Assembly (NCBI RefSeq): GCF_008795955.1
Contig: NZ_VMHN01000008.1
Location: forward strand, 108,053-172,052
Direction of reading: 5' to 3'
Source: Marinobacter denitrificans
GTDB lineage: Bacteria; Pseudomonadota; Gammaproteobacteria; Pseudomonadales; Oleiphilaceae
DNA: 64,000 nt
The notes beneath the pieces were generated by a model that saw only the letters and a program-made list of their open reading frames with translations, was not told where the DNA came from and did no database searches. Position 1 is the first letter of the stretch; each line of letters opens with the position of its first letter. The position numbers and the translations under genes were made by a program. This document shows positions 25,019 to 33,644 of the stretch, piece after piece.

Positions 25019-25037
25019 GCGCACTATTTTAGTGCGC
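25019..25037. promoter_or_regulatory. Probable NtrC-binding site upstream of ntrBC
   Basis: A perfect 19-base dyad, GCGCACTA-TTT-TAGTGCGC, matching the NtrC consensus arms GCACTA...TAGTGC very closely. It lies about 185 bases upstream of the predicted sigma-54 start of ntrB. A possible second, weaker site (TGCACTA...GCGCA) is at 25114-25132. Confidence 0.7.
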
Positions 25038-25195
25038 CCGCACCACAAAGCAGCCATACTCTGAGCATTCGCAGGGCGCCCAGCCAGCGTTCTGAGCGGC
25101 ACAATTATACTTATGCACTACACAACGGCGCATTGACGGGCCGTCGAACCGCAATGCCCGCAAAATGCGCACTTTCAACGCCCTGCCCTGCAATG

Positions 25196-25210
25196 TGGTT
25201 CGCTTTTTGC
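25196..25210 (+). promoter_or_regulatory. Sigma-54-type promoter of ntrBC
   Basis: TGGTTCGCTTTTTGC has GG at 25197-25198 and GC at 25209-25210, ten bases apart, with TTGC at -12. Transcription would start near 25222, 35 bases before the ntrB ATG. The -24 half is less ideal (TGGTT rather than TGGCA). Confidence 0.55.
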
Positions 25211-25256
25211 AAAACTGCGTTGAGTACTGAGCGTTGCCCATCAAAAGGACGAAAGC

Positions 25257-26339
25257 ATGGCAATACCTGCGGGATATAAAAGCATACTGGACAGCCTGAC
25301 CACAGCGGTGATTGTGCTGGGCGAAGGTTTGCATATCCAGTATCTGAATCCCGCCGCCGAGAGCCTGTTCGAAACCAGCATCACCCGAAGCCAGGGCGCG
25401 CCAATCAACGACATTCTGATCGACTCGGAAGATGCCCTCAAAACCCTGTACGCCGCCGCCGAGAACGGTCAGTCCTACACCCGTCGTGAAGCCGAGTTCG
25501 TGCTTACAAGCGGCCTTCGGCTGACCGTTGACTACTCGGTTTCACCCATCAGCCTGGACCCGGCGGAACTGCTGATCGAAATACAGCCAAGGGACCGGTT
25601 ACTGCGTATCAGCCGGGAAGAGGACATCATCTCCCAGCAGGAAACCACCCGAATACTGGTGCGGGGCATGGCCCACGAAATCAAGAATCCACTTGGCGGC
25701 ATTCGGGGAGCAGCGCAGTTGCTGGACCGGGAACTGAATGACGAAGGCCAGAAGGAATACACCCAGGTCATCATTGCAGAAGCTGATCGCCTGAGATCCC
25801 TGGTGGACAGAATGCTGGGCCCTAACAAAGCGCCGAAACTCGCCCCCACCAACATTCATGAAGTGCTTGAACGGGTGAAAACATTGCTTGAGGCGGAAAG
25901 TCGCGGCCGGCTGACCTTCCGACGGGACTATGACCCCAGCCTGCCGGAGTTTCAGGGGGACAAGGAACAACTGATCCAGGCTTTTCTCAATATTGCCCGC
26001 AATGCCATGGAAGCCGCCTTTGAAAATCAGTCGGAGATGACTGGCAACGAACAACCAACCATCACCTTCCGCACCCGCGCGCTGCGACAGTTCACCATCG
26101 GCCATAAGCGCCATCGCCTTGTTTGCCGCGTGGATGTCATCGACAACGGCCCGGGCATACCACCGGATCTGCTGCAGAACGTTTTCTACCCGATGATCAG
26201 CGGACGGGCGAGCGGCACCGGCCTCGGCCTGTCCATCACCCAAAGTATCATCGGGCAACATCACGGGCTGGTTGAGTGTGAAAGCGAGCCCGGCGAAACC
26301 GACTTCATCATCTTCCTGCCCCTGGAGGACAATCAATGA
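25257..26339 (+). CDS. ntrB: Nitrogen regulation sensor histidine kinase/phosphatase NtrB
   Basis: A 360-aa soluble kinase without transmembrane segments. The N-terminal PAS domain (about 1-110: ILDSLTTAVIVLGEGLHIQYLNPAAE) is followed by the H-box RGMAHEIKNPLGGIRGAAQLL with the phospho-accepting His140. The catalytic ATPase domain has N-box AFLNIARNAMEAA, G1 DNGPGIP and G2 GTGLGLS. It phosphorylates NtrC when nitrogen is scarce and dephosphorylates it with PII when nitrogen is plentiful. Its stop overlaps the ntrC start as ATGA, so the pair is translationally coupled. Confidence 0.96.
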   Translation: MAIPAGYKSILDSLTTAVIVLGEGLHIQYLNPAAESLFETSITRSQGAPINDILIDSEDALKTLYAAAENGQSYTRREAEFVLTSGLRLTVDYSVSPISLDPAELLIEIQPRDRLLRISREEDIISQQETTRILVRGMAHEIKNPLGGIRGAAQLLDRELNDEGQKEYTQVIIAEADRLRSLVDRMLGPNKAPKLAPTNIHEVLERVKTLLEAESRGRLTFRRDYDPSLPEFQGDKEQLIQAFLNIARNAMEAAFENQSEMTGNEQPTITFRTRALRQFTIGHKRHRLVCRVDVIDNGPGIPPDLLQNVFYPMISGRASGTGLGLSITQSIIGQHHGLVECESEPGETDFIIFLPLEDNQ

Positions 26340-27763
26340 GCCAACCGGCAAACGTCTGGATAATTGACGACGACCGCAGTATTCGCTGGGTGCTGGAGCG
26401 CGCCCTGAACCAGGCCGGAATGCAGCCCCGGGTTTTTGAAAGCGGCGAAAGCATCATGATGCGGCTGGAACACGAACAGCCCGACGCGATCATCAGCGAT
26501 ATCCGCATGCCCGGTGTGGATGGCATTACCCTGCTGTCGCAGATTGTAGAGGCGCACCCGGATCTGCCGGTGATTATCATGACGGCCCATTCCGATCTGG
26601 AAAGCGCGGTAACCAGCTATCAGACCGGTGCCTTTGAGTACCTGCCCAAGCCCTTTGATGTGGATGATGCCGTGGCTCTCGTCAAGCGGGCTGTTGCCCA
26701 CAGCCATGAGCGCAGGGCCACTTCCGAACCCCAGGCAGAAAGTGCCCAGCGCAACACCGAAATCATTGGTGAAGCGCCGGCCATGCAGGAGGTGTTCAGG
26801 GCCATTGGTCGCCTCTCTCATTCCAACATCACGGTACTGATCAACGGGGAAAGCGGCACCGGTAAGGAACTGGTGGCCCAGGCGCTGCACAATCACAGCC
26901 CAAGGGCCAGCCGTCCGTTTATCGCCCTGAACATGGCCGCCATTCCCAAGGACTTGATTGAGTCCGAGCTGTTCGGCCACGAGAAAGGGGCCTTTACCGG
27001 GGCCGCGGCCGCCAGGCAGGGGCGTTTCGAACAAGCCAACGGCGGCACTCTGTTTCTTGATGAAATCGGTGACATGCCAGCTGACACCCAGACCCGGCTG
27101 TTACGGGTACTGGCGGATGGCGAGTTCTACCGGGTTGGCGGCACCACGCCCATAAAGGTGGACGTACGCATTATCGCAGCAACACACCAGGACCTCGAAA
27201 AACTGGTTCAGGCCGGCACCTTCAGGGAAGATCTGTTCCACCGTCTGAACGTGATCCGGGTTCACCTGCCAAAACTGGCGGAGCGCCGGGAGGACATCCC
27301 CCGCCTGATGGAGCACTTCCTCAAGCGCGCCGCCAAGGAACTGGCGGTGGAAACCAAACTTCTGCGCCCGGAAGCTGAAGAGTACCTCACCACCCTTCCC
27401 TGGCCCGGCAACGTCCGCCAGCTGGAAAATACCTGCCGCTGGCTGACCGTCATGGCCAGCGGTCGTGAGGTTCACATCGACGACCTACCCCCTGAGCTCA
27501 TGCAACAAGCGGAAGCACCCGCCACAGGCCAGACCTGGCAGGAAGGCCTTCGCAACTGGGCCGAGCAGGAATTAAAGCGGGGCAGGAAGGGAATTCTCGA
27601 CACCGCCGTGCCGGAATTCGAGCGCATCATGATTGAGACCGCACTGAAGCATACCGGCGGTCGCCGGCGTGACGCCTCAATTCTGCTCGGCTGGGGGCGG
27701 AATACACTCACCCGGAAAATCAATGAGTTGGGAATGGATCATCCGGAGGGGGAGGAGGACTGA
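26336..27763 (+). CDS. ntrC: Nitrogen regulation response regulator NtrC (sigma-54 activator)
   Basis: A 475-aa protein. The receiver domain carries VWIIDDDRSIRW and a phospho-acceptor Asp55 in AIISDIRMPGVDG, with the Lys in YLPKPFD. The AAA+ domain has Walker A GESGTGKE, the sigma-54 contact loop ESELFGHEKGAFTGA, Walker B GGTLFLDEIGDM and the arginine finger region FREDLFHRLNV. The C-terminal Fis-type HTH reads ALKHTGGRRRDASILLGWGRNTLTRKI. It activates sigma-54 promoters such as those predicted here for glnA and ntrBC. It ends 12 bases from the convergent mshQ gene. Confidence 0.97.
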   Translation: MSQPANVWIIDDDRSIRWVLERALNQAGMQPRVFESGESIMMRLEHEQPDAIISDIRMPGVDGITLLSQIVEAHPDLPVIIMTAHSDLESAVTSYQTGAFEYLPKPFDVDDAVALVKRAVAHSHERRATSEPQAESAQRNTEIIGEAPAMQEVFRAIGRLSHSNITVLINGESGTGKELVAQALHNHSPRASRPFIALNMAAIPKDLIESELFGHEKGAFTGAAAARQGRFEQANGGTLFLDEIGDMPADTQTRLLRVLADGEFYRVGGTTPIKVDVRIIAATHQDLEKLVQAGTFREDLFHRLNVIRVHLPKLAERREDIPRLMEHFLKRAAKELAVETKLLRPEAEEYLTTLPWPGNVRQLENTCRWLTVMASGREVHIDDLPPELMQQAEAPATGQTWQEGLRNWAEQELKRGRKGILDTAVPEFERIMIETALKHTGGRRRDASILLGWGRNTLTRKINELGMDHPEGEED

Positions 27764-27775
27764 ATCTCCCTTCCC

Positions 27776-30700
27776 CTACCTTTCCCGCCAGTAGATCACC
27801 CGGTCGTGGCCACGATAAACGCCGAAGGTGGCCAGGGCTGAAGGATTATCCAGCGAGCCGTCTTCGTCGACATCGTCCGTCAGCCAGGTTTCCACTGCCC
27901 ATGTGAGGGTGTCCGTACCCTGAGAGCCCGCTGGCTGAAGGCTTAGCGGGCCGGCCTCCCCACTACTGAACGTGCCTGCGTCCGCCGCCAAGGTATGGTG
28001 CTCTGCCGGGCTGGAGATATCAGTAGTATTCCAAGCTGTGCAACTGTCGGCCGTATTCACCACAAACCTGGAACCGTTCCAGTACTCCAGCCGGAAGGGC
28101 ATCAGCAGCTCGGGGATGTTCTCGGGGCCATACACATTGTCCATGGTCAACCGCCCGTAACGCACATCGAAGTCCGCAGCCGGTGTGAACGGGTAAGGGG
28201 CATCAGCGCCGCTTACCCCGTCCGCATCCACGATATCAGTCACAATGTATTCCAGATCGGGATCCACCGGCTCTACCCGGGCTTCCGGCAATTTGTCGTA
28301 CCGGATCGTATCGTTGCCGGCATAGTCAAACTGCAGCAATCCCGGCTCGCCTATTATTTCATTCAGGTCGCCGTCCGAAACGTTGGTGATCACCGTCAGT
28401 GGATCGCCATTGCGGTTCAGGGCCGTACTGTCTGCCAGCGGAGTGGCTCGCGATACCCCCGTTGCTGAAAGCCGCAAAAAGCCCGCCGCTGTGTAGTTCA
28501 CCGTTCGGGTTCCTTGCATTGACAAAGGCTCAATCTCGAGGCTGGGCACCAGGGACCACTTGATATCCTGCCCGGTGTAAGTAAAGGGCGTGGCTTCTGA
28601 ACATTCGGCACTCAACGCTCCCGGATCAACTGTCACACTGAACCGATCGGGATAGAACCGACCGGCGGCAGCACTGATGCCCTGGGGAACCGTCTTGCCC
28701 AGGTAGCCGCCATCAACCGGTGTTGCAAGAAACTCGAATGCTCCTACTTCCGAAACGCGGGCATTCACCGTTTCGGTGGCGTCCGCCGATCGGGTATGGG
28801 TATAGCTCGTGGGGGACAGCGCTCCGTGCGCACCACCAGGCGGCGCTACGACACTTGAGGACAGCGGAACATCCAGCAAACGGAAGTTGGGTGTAACAGG
28901 ATTCCCCTCGCAGAGATTCGCGTCGCCATCGCTCTGCCAGCCGACCGCCGTTATGGAAAGATCAAACTCCTCGCCGGCTTTTGCGAACGGGGGACAGGAC
29001 GCGTCGCCGGCTGCACATTCGCCATCGGTACGTACACAAAGCCCTGCCGGCACGCTGACAAACTGATCCGAACCAGGCATCACCAGGCCCTCGTCCTCGG
29101 TCGCGGCCGAGCCGAGATAACGCCCACCTAACTGCATCTGCCCGGCGTCCGGGTAGCGAACATCGATCTCCGCAATGCCACCGGCCCCAAAGTTCAGGTT
29201 TATGGTGGTTGGGGCTCCGGAATCGCCGCTCACTTCCTCTCCATTGAGAGAAAGTACCCGACTGGCGGGGCGGTTAGTTTCGTCCGGATCAATATAGGTA
29301 GACCAGAACTGTACCGGGCGTTCCACGTTTTCAAACGCCGGTACACAGGCCTGGGTGGCGTCATCCCGCCGCACTGCCCGCACTTCGACAGGGCCGGAGG
29401 GCCGGTGGGAGGTCAGGTCCGGCACATCGAATGACAACCCGGAATCGAAAAACTCCAACATGCAATTTGCAGAGGATAGCCCCCCACCCCCTGCCTGGCA
29501 GAGTGTGACCGCTTGCGGCCGGGTGGTCGGCTGGGAGCCGATAACCTCCAGGGTGACTTCACCGGCAATGGTATTCTGCAAGGTTGCCTCTCCGAAGCCA
29601 CCGGCAAGATTGACCACATTCCCGCCCTGCCAGCCCTCGGAGGGCGCAAGAGTGGCCTGAACTGGGTCAGTGAACAACTGGTCGCAGTTTTCATCCGCAC
29701 AGGCACGAATGGTGACGGTTTCTGGCTGACACGTCAGCGCCACGCCATCGTGGATGATTTCGAAGTGATCAACCTGATCACCTACCGGGTTAAGCTGAAG
29801 CGCGCATAATTCGATGTTGTCCAGTTCGTGGATATTGGTGGAGCCACCCGTGGAGCCCGTCAGGGACAGAAGAAAGTTCTCCGGTACATCCGGTTGCCCG
29901 GTTTCATTCAATGCATCGAATGGAGCGATCAGCTCCTGAAAGCTGTTCCCAGTGCCAGTTGTATCGCGCTCAACCGAAACCACAGCCTCACCGACATTTC
30001 GGGAGTCCACAATAATGCGGTAACGGTGAGCGGAGGGATCATTATTGCCAGGCTGATCGATACCCGTAGCGAGCGTGCCGGTACCTCTAAGGTAACGATA
30101 ACCACCTTGATAAGCTCCCCGGATCGCAACAGCATCTCGCCGAAAACCTGGCCCGCCCTGGCGGCCTTCCGTAGGATTGGAAAAGTTGCCGAATTCATCC
30201 AGGCCGATCCCGATCCATCCCCCCGCGAACCCCGGATCGCCATTGTTACGTTGGGCATACCCCAGAGAACCGCCGAAACTTCCGGGCTGGGGCGTAATGG
30301 AGGCATCCGACAGGACAACCGCCAGCCCGTCAGCTCCACTACCGCCGTAAGCGTAATAGTCGAATTCGAGAATGACGAGATTGTCTGCGCCGGGGATTTC
30401 CCGTTGCAAGGTTGCAGCCGTTGACTGGTTACTGACGGCTTCCGTCATTCGCAGACGGCTACCTACCACCGACGGATTGAAACTTCCGCTGGCAACCGAC
30501 GTAACCCAGTCGTCTGCAGAAAGGCCACTGGCGAATTCATCTACAAAACAGGCCAGCTCGCCAGCCGGATCCACCACCTCGATGACAATCTCATCTGAGC
30601 CTAACAACCGTTGAGTGTTCTCGCAGCCAAACAAATAGATGCATTCCCGATACAATGACTGGAAACTGACAGTGTATTGGCCGGGTTCATCAAAGGTAAC

Positions 30701-31480
30701 TGTTCGAGTCACGGGAGAACGATCACACAGCGACGCTGTGTTGAAGGCCTCCCTTTGTTCTCCATCAATCACCCAGCGGTCTTCCCAAACCCGATAGCTG
30801 TACCAGACCCCCTCTGGCGGGCATTCCTGCCCGGTAACACTCAACAAAACATTATCACCCACAGCAACACTGACTGGCCCAATGCTATCCCCATTCGCAG
30901 ATAGATCGACAGGTGCCTCACAGAGCCCCGCGAGCAGTCCGGCTCCAACGCCGCTGTAGTCGGCTACCGGATCCTGGTTCCCCGTCGAGATACTGCCACC
31001 CGCTGCCAGCCCACCTCTGAGGTTAGCGTTGTTGCCCAGAGTCATGGCTCCTGACGCGTATACAAGCCCCCGTATTCTGGCGTTGTTTCCCATCGACAGA
31101 CTGCCATCAACAACCAGTAAAAACTGGTCACTGCCACCAGTGGGGTTAAAGCCGATATTGTTACCCGTAGTCAGGGACCCACTCACGAAAACACGTACCT
31201 GCGCTCCGGCGGCAACATTAAGCTGATAGCCATTGTCGAGGTTCGTGCCGCGAAAGAAGTAATCCCCGGACGTAAGCGTGGTGCCAGACGCTGGCCATGG
31301 ATTGTCAGCGAAAGCAATGCCAGACAAATCCAGCGTATTGCCCGAAGCTTGCAGATTTTCGTTGATACCGTCAGGTGCACCGAACACATTGGAGCAGGAA
31401 GCAGCCCAAACCGACGGAGACACCACACACCCGATCACCAGAACGGTCAGTATGGCCACAAATTCACGGATTGTTTTCAT
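27776..31480 (-). CDS. mshQ: MSHA biogenesis protein MshQ, large DUF6701 protein with lectin-like domain (putative pilus adhesin)
   Basis: A 1234-aa exported protein. The start at 31480 (MKTIREFVAILTVLVIG) overlaps the mshP stop as ATGA and gives a signal peptide ending near SVWA. Visible regions are a polymer-forming-like stretch (about 75-170, repeated GNNA-type turns: MGNNARIRG, LGNNANLRG), a Cys-containing beta domain (190-310), and an L-type-lectin-like domain (310-545: LEFDYYAYGGSGADGLAVVL, GGWIGIGLDEFGNF). A DUF6701 block follows, starting near HFEIIHDGVALTCQPETV / RACADENCDQLF and running to the C-terminus. It is the last gene of the msh operon. A role as pilus-tip adhesin is inferred from the lectin-like domain and position. 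Confidence 0.85.
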   Translation of the reverse strand: MKTIREFVAILTVLVIGCVVSPSVWAASCSNVFGAPDGINENLQASGNTLDLSGIAFADNPWPASGTTLTSGDYFFRGTNLDNGYQLNVAAGAQVRVFVSGSLTTGNNIGFNPTGGSDQFLLVVDGSLSMGNNARIRGLVYASGAMTLGNNANLRGGLAAGGSISTGNQDPVADYSGVGAGLLAGLCEAPVDLSANGDSIGPVSVAVGDNVLLSVTGQECPPEGVWYSYRVWEDRWVIDGEQREAFNTASLCDRSPVTRTVTFDEPGQYTVSFQSLYRECIYLFGCENTQRLLGSDEIVIEVVDPAGELACFVDEFASGLSADDWVTSVASGSFNPSVVGSRLRMTEAVSNQSTAATLQREIPGADNLVILEFDYYAYGGSGADGLAVVLSDASITPQPGSFGGSLGYAQRNNGDPGFAGGWIGIGLDEFGNFSNPTEGRQGGPGFRRDAVAIRGAYQGGYRYLRGTGTLATGIDQPGNNDPSAHRYRIIVDSRNVGEAVVSVERDTTGTGNSFQELIAPFDALNETGQPDVPENFLLSLTGSTGGSTNIHELDNIELCALQLNPVGDQVDHFEIIHDGVALTCQPETVTIRACADENCDQLFTDPVQATLAPSEGWQGGNVVNLAGGFGEATLQNTIAGEVTLEVIGSQPTTRPQAVTLCQAGGGGLSSANCMLEFFDSGLSFDVPDLTSHRPSGPVEVRAVRRDDATQACVPAFENVERPVQFWSTYIDPDETNRPASRVLSLNGEEVSGDSGAPTTINLNFGAGGIAEIDVRYPDAGQMQLGGRYLGSAATEDEGLVMPGSDQFVSVPAGLCVRTDGECAAGDASCPPFAKAGEEFDLSITAVGWQSDGDANLCEGNPVTPNFRLLDVPLSSSVVAPPGGAHGALSPTSYTHTRSADATETVNARVSEVGAFEFLATPVDGGYLGKTVPQGISAAAGRFYPDRFSVTVDPGALSAECSEATPFTYTGQDIKWSLVPSLEIEPLSMQGTRTVNYTAAGFLRLSATGVSRATPLADSTALNRNGDPLTVITNVSDGDLNEIIGEPGLLQFDYAGNDTIRYDKLPEARVEPVDPDLEYIVTDIVDADGVSGADAPYPFTPAADFDVRYGRLTMDNVYGPENIPELLMPFRLEYWNGSRFVVNTADSCTAWNTTDISSPAEHHTLAADAGTFSSGEAGPLSLQPAGSQGTDTLTWAVETWLTDDVDEDGSLDNPSALATFGVYRGHDRVIYWRER

Positions 31481-31890
31481 CGCACGCGCACCTCCACTGA
31501 GCGCGACGCCTGGTCCGCTCCCGCGCCACACTGACCGCTGCTGGTAATGGTAAAGACGGTGTTGCCACCGGAGCCACCAATATCCGCGGTTACCGACTCA
31601 CAGGTCATCGTTGCACTGCAACCCTGAAGGCCATTGGCATCATTAAACGCCAGCGGGCTGTGGAGGCCACTACAACTGTCCGCTTCCAGTACATCCCGCA
31701 CTGCTACCTGTGCACCACTTTCAGCTGCAAAGAACGCGCGCTGGGACTGAATCTGCAGACTGATGGACTCGCCACTGCCCTGCTGGAGCTGGGACATGCC
31801 AAGCACCAGGAACGCCAGTACGGTCACGATGAACAGGGCAACGGGCAGGCCAGCGCCAGATTGTTTTTTAAGCAGCGTCTCAGGGCACAT
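31477..31890 (-). CDS. mshP: MSHA minor pilin-like protein MshP
   Basis: A 137-aa protein starting at 31890 (MCPETLLKKQSGAGLPVALF); the open frame upstream lies inside mshO. A prepilin-like N-terminus with a hydrophobic helix (PVALFIVTVLAFLVLGMSQL) follows the Gly-Leu cleavage position, but the usual Glu at mature position 5 is absent (Leu), as in GspK/PilX-type pilins that cap the fibre. SQRAFFAAESGAQVAV is the standard segment of the PilX/MshP group. Two pairs of Cys are in the globular part. It overlaps mshO by 11 bases and mshQ by 4. Confidence 0.87.
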   Translation of the reverse strand: MCPETLLKKQSGAGLPVALFIVTVLAFLVLGMSQLQQGSGESISLQIQSQRAFFAAESGAQVAVRDVLEADSCSGLHSPLAFNDANGLQGCSATMTCESVTADIGGSGGNTVFTITSSGQCGAGADQASRSVEVRVR

Positions 31891-32665
31891 TGCGGATCTG
31901 TACCTCCTGGCTGATGGCGGTGGATTCCCCGGTTTGGTCCTCTTCAAGAACAAAACTGAATGACACCACCGCGCCACGCTGCAACGTCGGGGGCGTAACC
32001 TCGAAAAGAAGGGAGTTATCTTCCAGGGTTGCCGCAAGCACCTCCCGCCCCGGAAAGCTTGAAGGCAGCCCAGAGGCAACGGCGGAATTGATGCCATAAT
32101 TACTGTAGCGGTATAGCCACTTGTCTGACTGACAGAGGGCAATCGGTTCACCGACCACATAGAAACGCTTTTCAGGCGACTTTGCTGAGAACCGGTGAAT
32201 TGCCCCACCATCAAAGGTGACTGTTACCGGAGGAGAACCTGCAGGCAAACTGGCCGGAGGCGACAAAGGCCCCGGGTTAGTGATGTTATACACATCGCTG
32301 CTATAGCCATAGACAACAACCCTCCCCGAAGCCGTCTGACCACCGGGCAATGGCACAGCATCAAATGATGAAGGCGAGCCGCCCTTTGGCAAATCAAGGT
32401 AATTGGACGCCGCGCGGATGGGCATCCATTCAATGCAGGAACCGTCTGCGCTTGCACGGATGGAGGTTGGCAACGCTGCCCGCAGGCTTCGTGATATATG
32501 CTCACTGATTACTACACCCGTAAGCGCCCTCTGCTGGCGGGAACTGACGTCAATCGCCCCGCGGGTAGACAAGGCAACAAACTGCACAGATATCGTTGCC
32601 ACGATAGCGAGCAGAACAATCACAATGATCAGCTCAACCAGGGTAAAGCCAGCCGCGCGACGCAT
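31880..32665 (-). CDS. mshO: MSHA minor pilin MshO
   Basis: A 261-aa prepilin. The type III signal MRRAAG is cleaved before F (AAGFTLVELIIVIVLLAIVATI), and Glu5 is present. The globular domain is long and beta-rich (GRVVVYGYSSDVYNIT, FSAKSPEKRFYVVGEPIALC), as in GspJ-like pseudopilins. It is expected in the initiation/tip complex of the MSHA pilus. Its start overlaps the mshD stop by one base (TGATG) and its end overlaps mshP, so translation is coupled throughout. Confidence 0.9.
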   Translation of the reverse strand: MRRAAGFTLVELIIVIVLLAIVATISVQFVALSTRGAIDVSSRQQRALTGVVISEHISRSLRAALPTSIRASADGSCIEWMPIRAASNYLDLPKGGSPSSFDAVPLPGGQTASGRVVVYGYSSDVYNITNPGPLSPPASLPAGSPPVTVTFDGGAIHRFSAKSPEKRFYVVGEPIALCQSDKWLYRYSNYGINSAVASGLPSSFPGREVLAATLEDNSLLFEVTPPTLQRGAVVSFSFVLEEDQTGESTAISQEVQIRNVP

Positions 32666-33153
32666 CAGAAATTCGCCCTGTAGGCTGAGAATGAGAAGGT
32701 CTGCCCGCCAGGTGCGGTGATCGTAAGGTCAATACGCTTGGCTTCGGTATCAGGCAAATTCACTTCATCGCCTGCACAGGTAACAGTGACATTCACGGCA
32801 AAGTCGTTGTAACCCATAAGGGCAGCTTCAGCATTTTCAGGAGGTGAATCGTATGTGTTGTGGTAATCGTCCACATCGTCAAAGGCCCCCCTGCTCTCCC
32901 CATCCGGACCAATGTTACAACTACCGGAATACTTCGGCGCTCCACCCTGAGGCGTCGTGTCGTCGTATTTTTTTGAGATAATCTCGTCCATGTAAAGCTG
33001 AGCCAGCTCCACCGCCCGGGTATGGTTCAGGGGGTCGGCGCTGCGCCCGGTGATCAACGCAAAGGCGCCCACTACACCGGCTATGGCCACGCTGATAATC
33101 ACAATGGTCATCACCAGCTCCACCAGGGTTGCGCCGCGCTGGTGGTGCATCAT
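32665..33153 (-). CDS. mshD: MSHA minor pilin MshD
   Basis: A 162-aa prepilin. The leader MMHHQRG is followed by ATLVELVMTIVIISVAIAGVVG: the mature N-terminus would be Ala rather than the usual Phe, while Glu5 is kept. The segment RAVELAQLYMDEIISKKYDD is characteristic of MshD/GspI-type minor pilins. The globular part contains two Cys (GSCNIG, VTCAGD) that could form a disulfide. It is coupled to mshC (ATGA at 33150-33153) and to mshO. Confidence 0.9.
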   Translation of the reverse strand: MMHHQRGATLVELVMTIVIISVAIAGVVGAFALITGRSADPLNHTRAVELAQLYMDEIISKKYDDTTPQGGAPKYSGSCNIGPDGESRGAFDDVDDYHNTYDSPPENAEAALMGYNDFAVNVTVTCAGDEVNLPDTEAKRIDLTITAPGGQTFSFSAYRANF

Positions 33154-33611
33154 AACTGACAGCTCCCGCGGTATACCGCGCCCAGGGAGCTCAGGCAGGT
33201 TTTAAAGGTGCTGTCTCCGGTGAAGGTAAACCCGAGGTTAGCCCCGCTGGCCGAAGTGCCGTCTGAATTGAACGTTATCGTCAGCGGCAATCCGCCCGGA
33301 GCAGAGAGTGAGGTGCCCTCCCGGGGCAACTCGAATGTACGCGAAGCCGAAGTTCCGGCCCCGACAGTAAAGCGGAAATGGCTGCCATCCTGCTCAATGG
33401 TGAGGGTATTGGCCACATTACCCGCCAGTGCCGCTTGTTGTGCAAGCAGCGTGGCAGATGCAAGTTGCTGAGTAGCCAGCATGGGAGAAAAGGCAGAACG
33501 ACCGGCAAACAGGCCAACACCCAGAGCGGAGAGAACCCCGATCAGGATGATGACCATAACCAGCTCAACAAGGGTAAACCCCGATGATCTCGGGGCGTTC
33601 TTTATTGCCAT
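33150..33611 (-). CDS. mshC: MSHA minor pilin MshC
   Basis: A 153-aa prepilin. The start at 33611 (MAIKNAPRSSG, with GGAGAGGGG upstream) is preferred over the longer open frame, which would extend through the REP-like repeats into the mshA spacer. The prepilin peptidase site is SSG/FTLVELVMVIILIG with Glu5. The remainder is a short GspH-type globular domain with a pair of Cys near the C-terminus (FKTCLSSLG, GSCQL). A minor pilin of the MSHA fibre. Confidence 0.9.
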   Translation of the reverse strand: MAIKNAPRSSGFTLVELVMVIILIGVLSALGVGLFAGRSAFSPMLATQQLASATLLAQQAALAGNVANTLTIEQDGSHFRFTVGAGTSASRTFELPREGTSLSAPGGLPLTITFNSDGTSASGANLGFTFTGDSTFKTCLSSLGAVYRGSCQL

Positions 33612-33644
33612 GCCCCTCTCCCCACTTCCCGGCCGCCCCACGCA

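Larger units (their letters stand above)
24942..25256. other. Regulatory intergenic region before ntrBC
   Basis: A stretch of 315 bases with no gene seen. It carries a perfect NtrC-type dyad near its start and a sigma-54-type -24/-12 element near its end, both listed separately, and so looks like an enhancer-promoter unit for ntrBC. No terminator for the DUF4124 gene was found. Confidence 0.55.
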
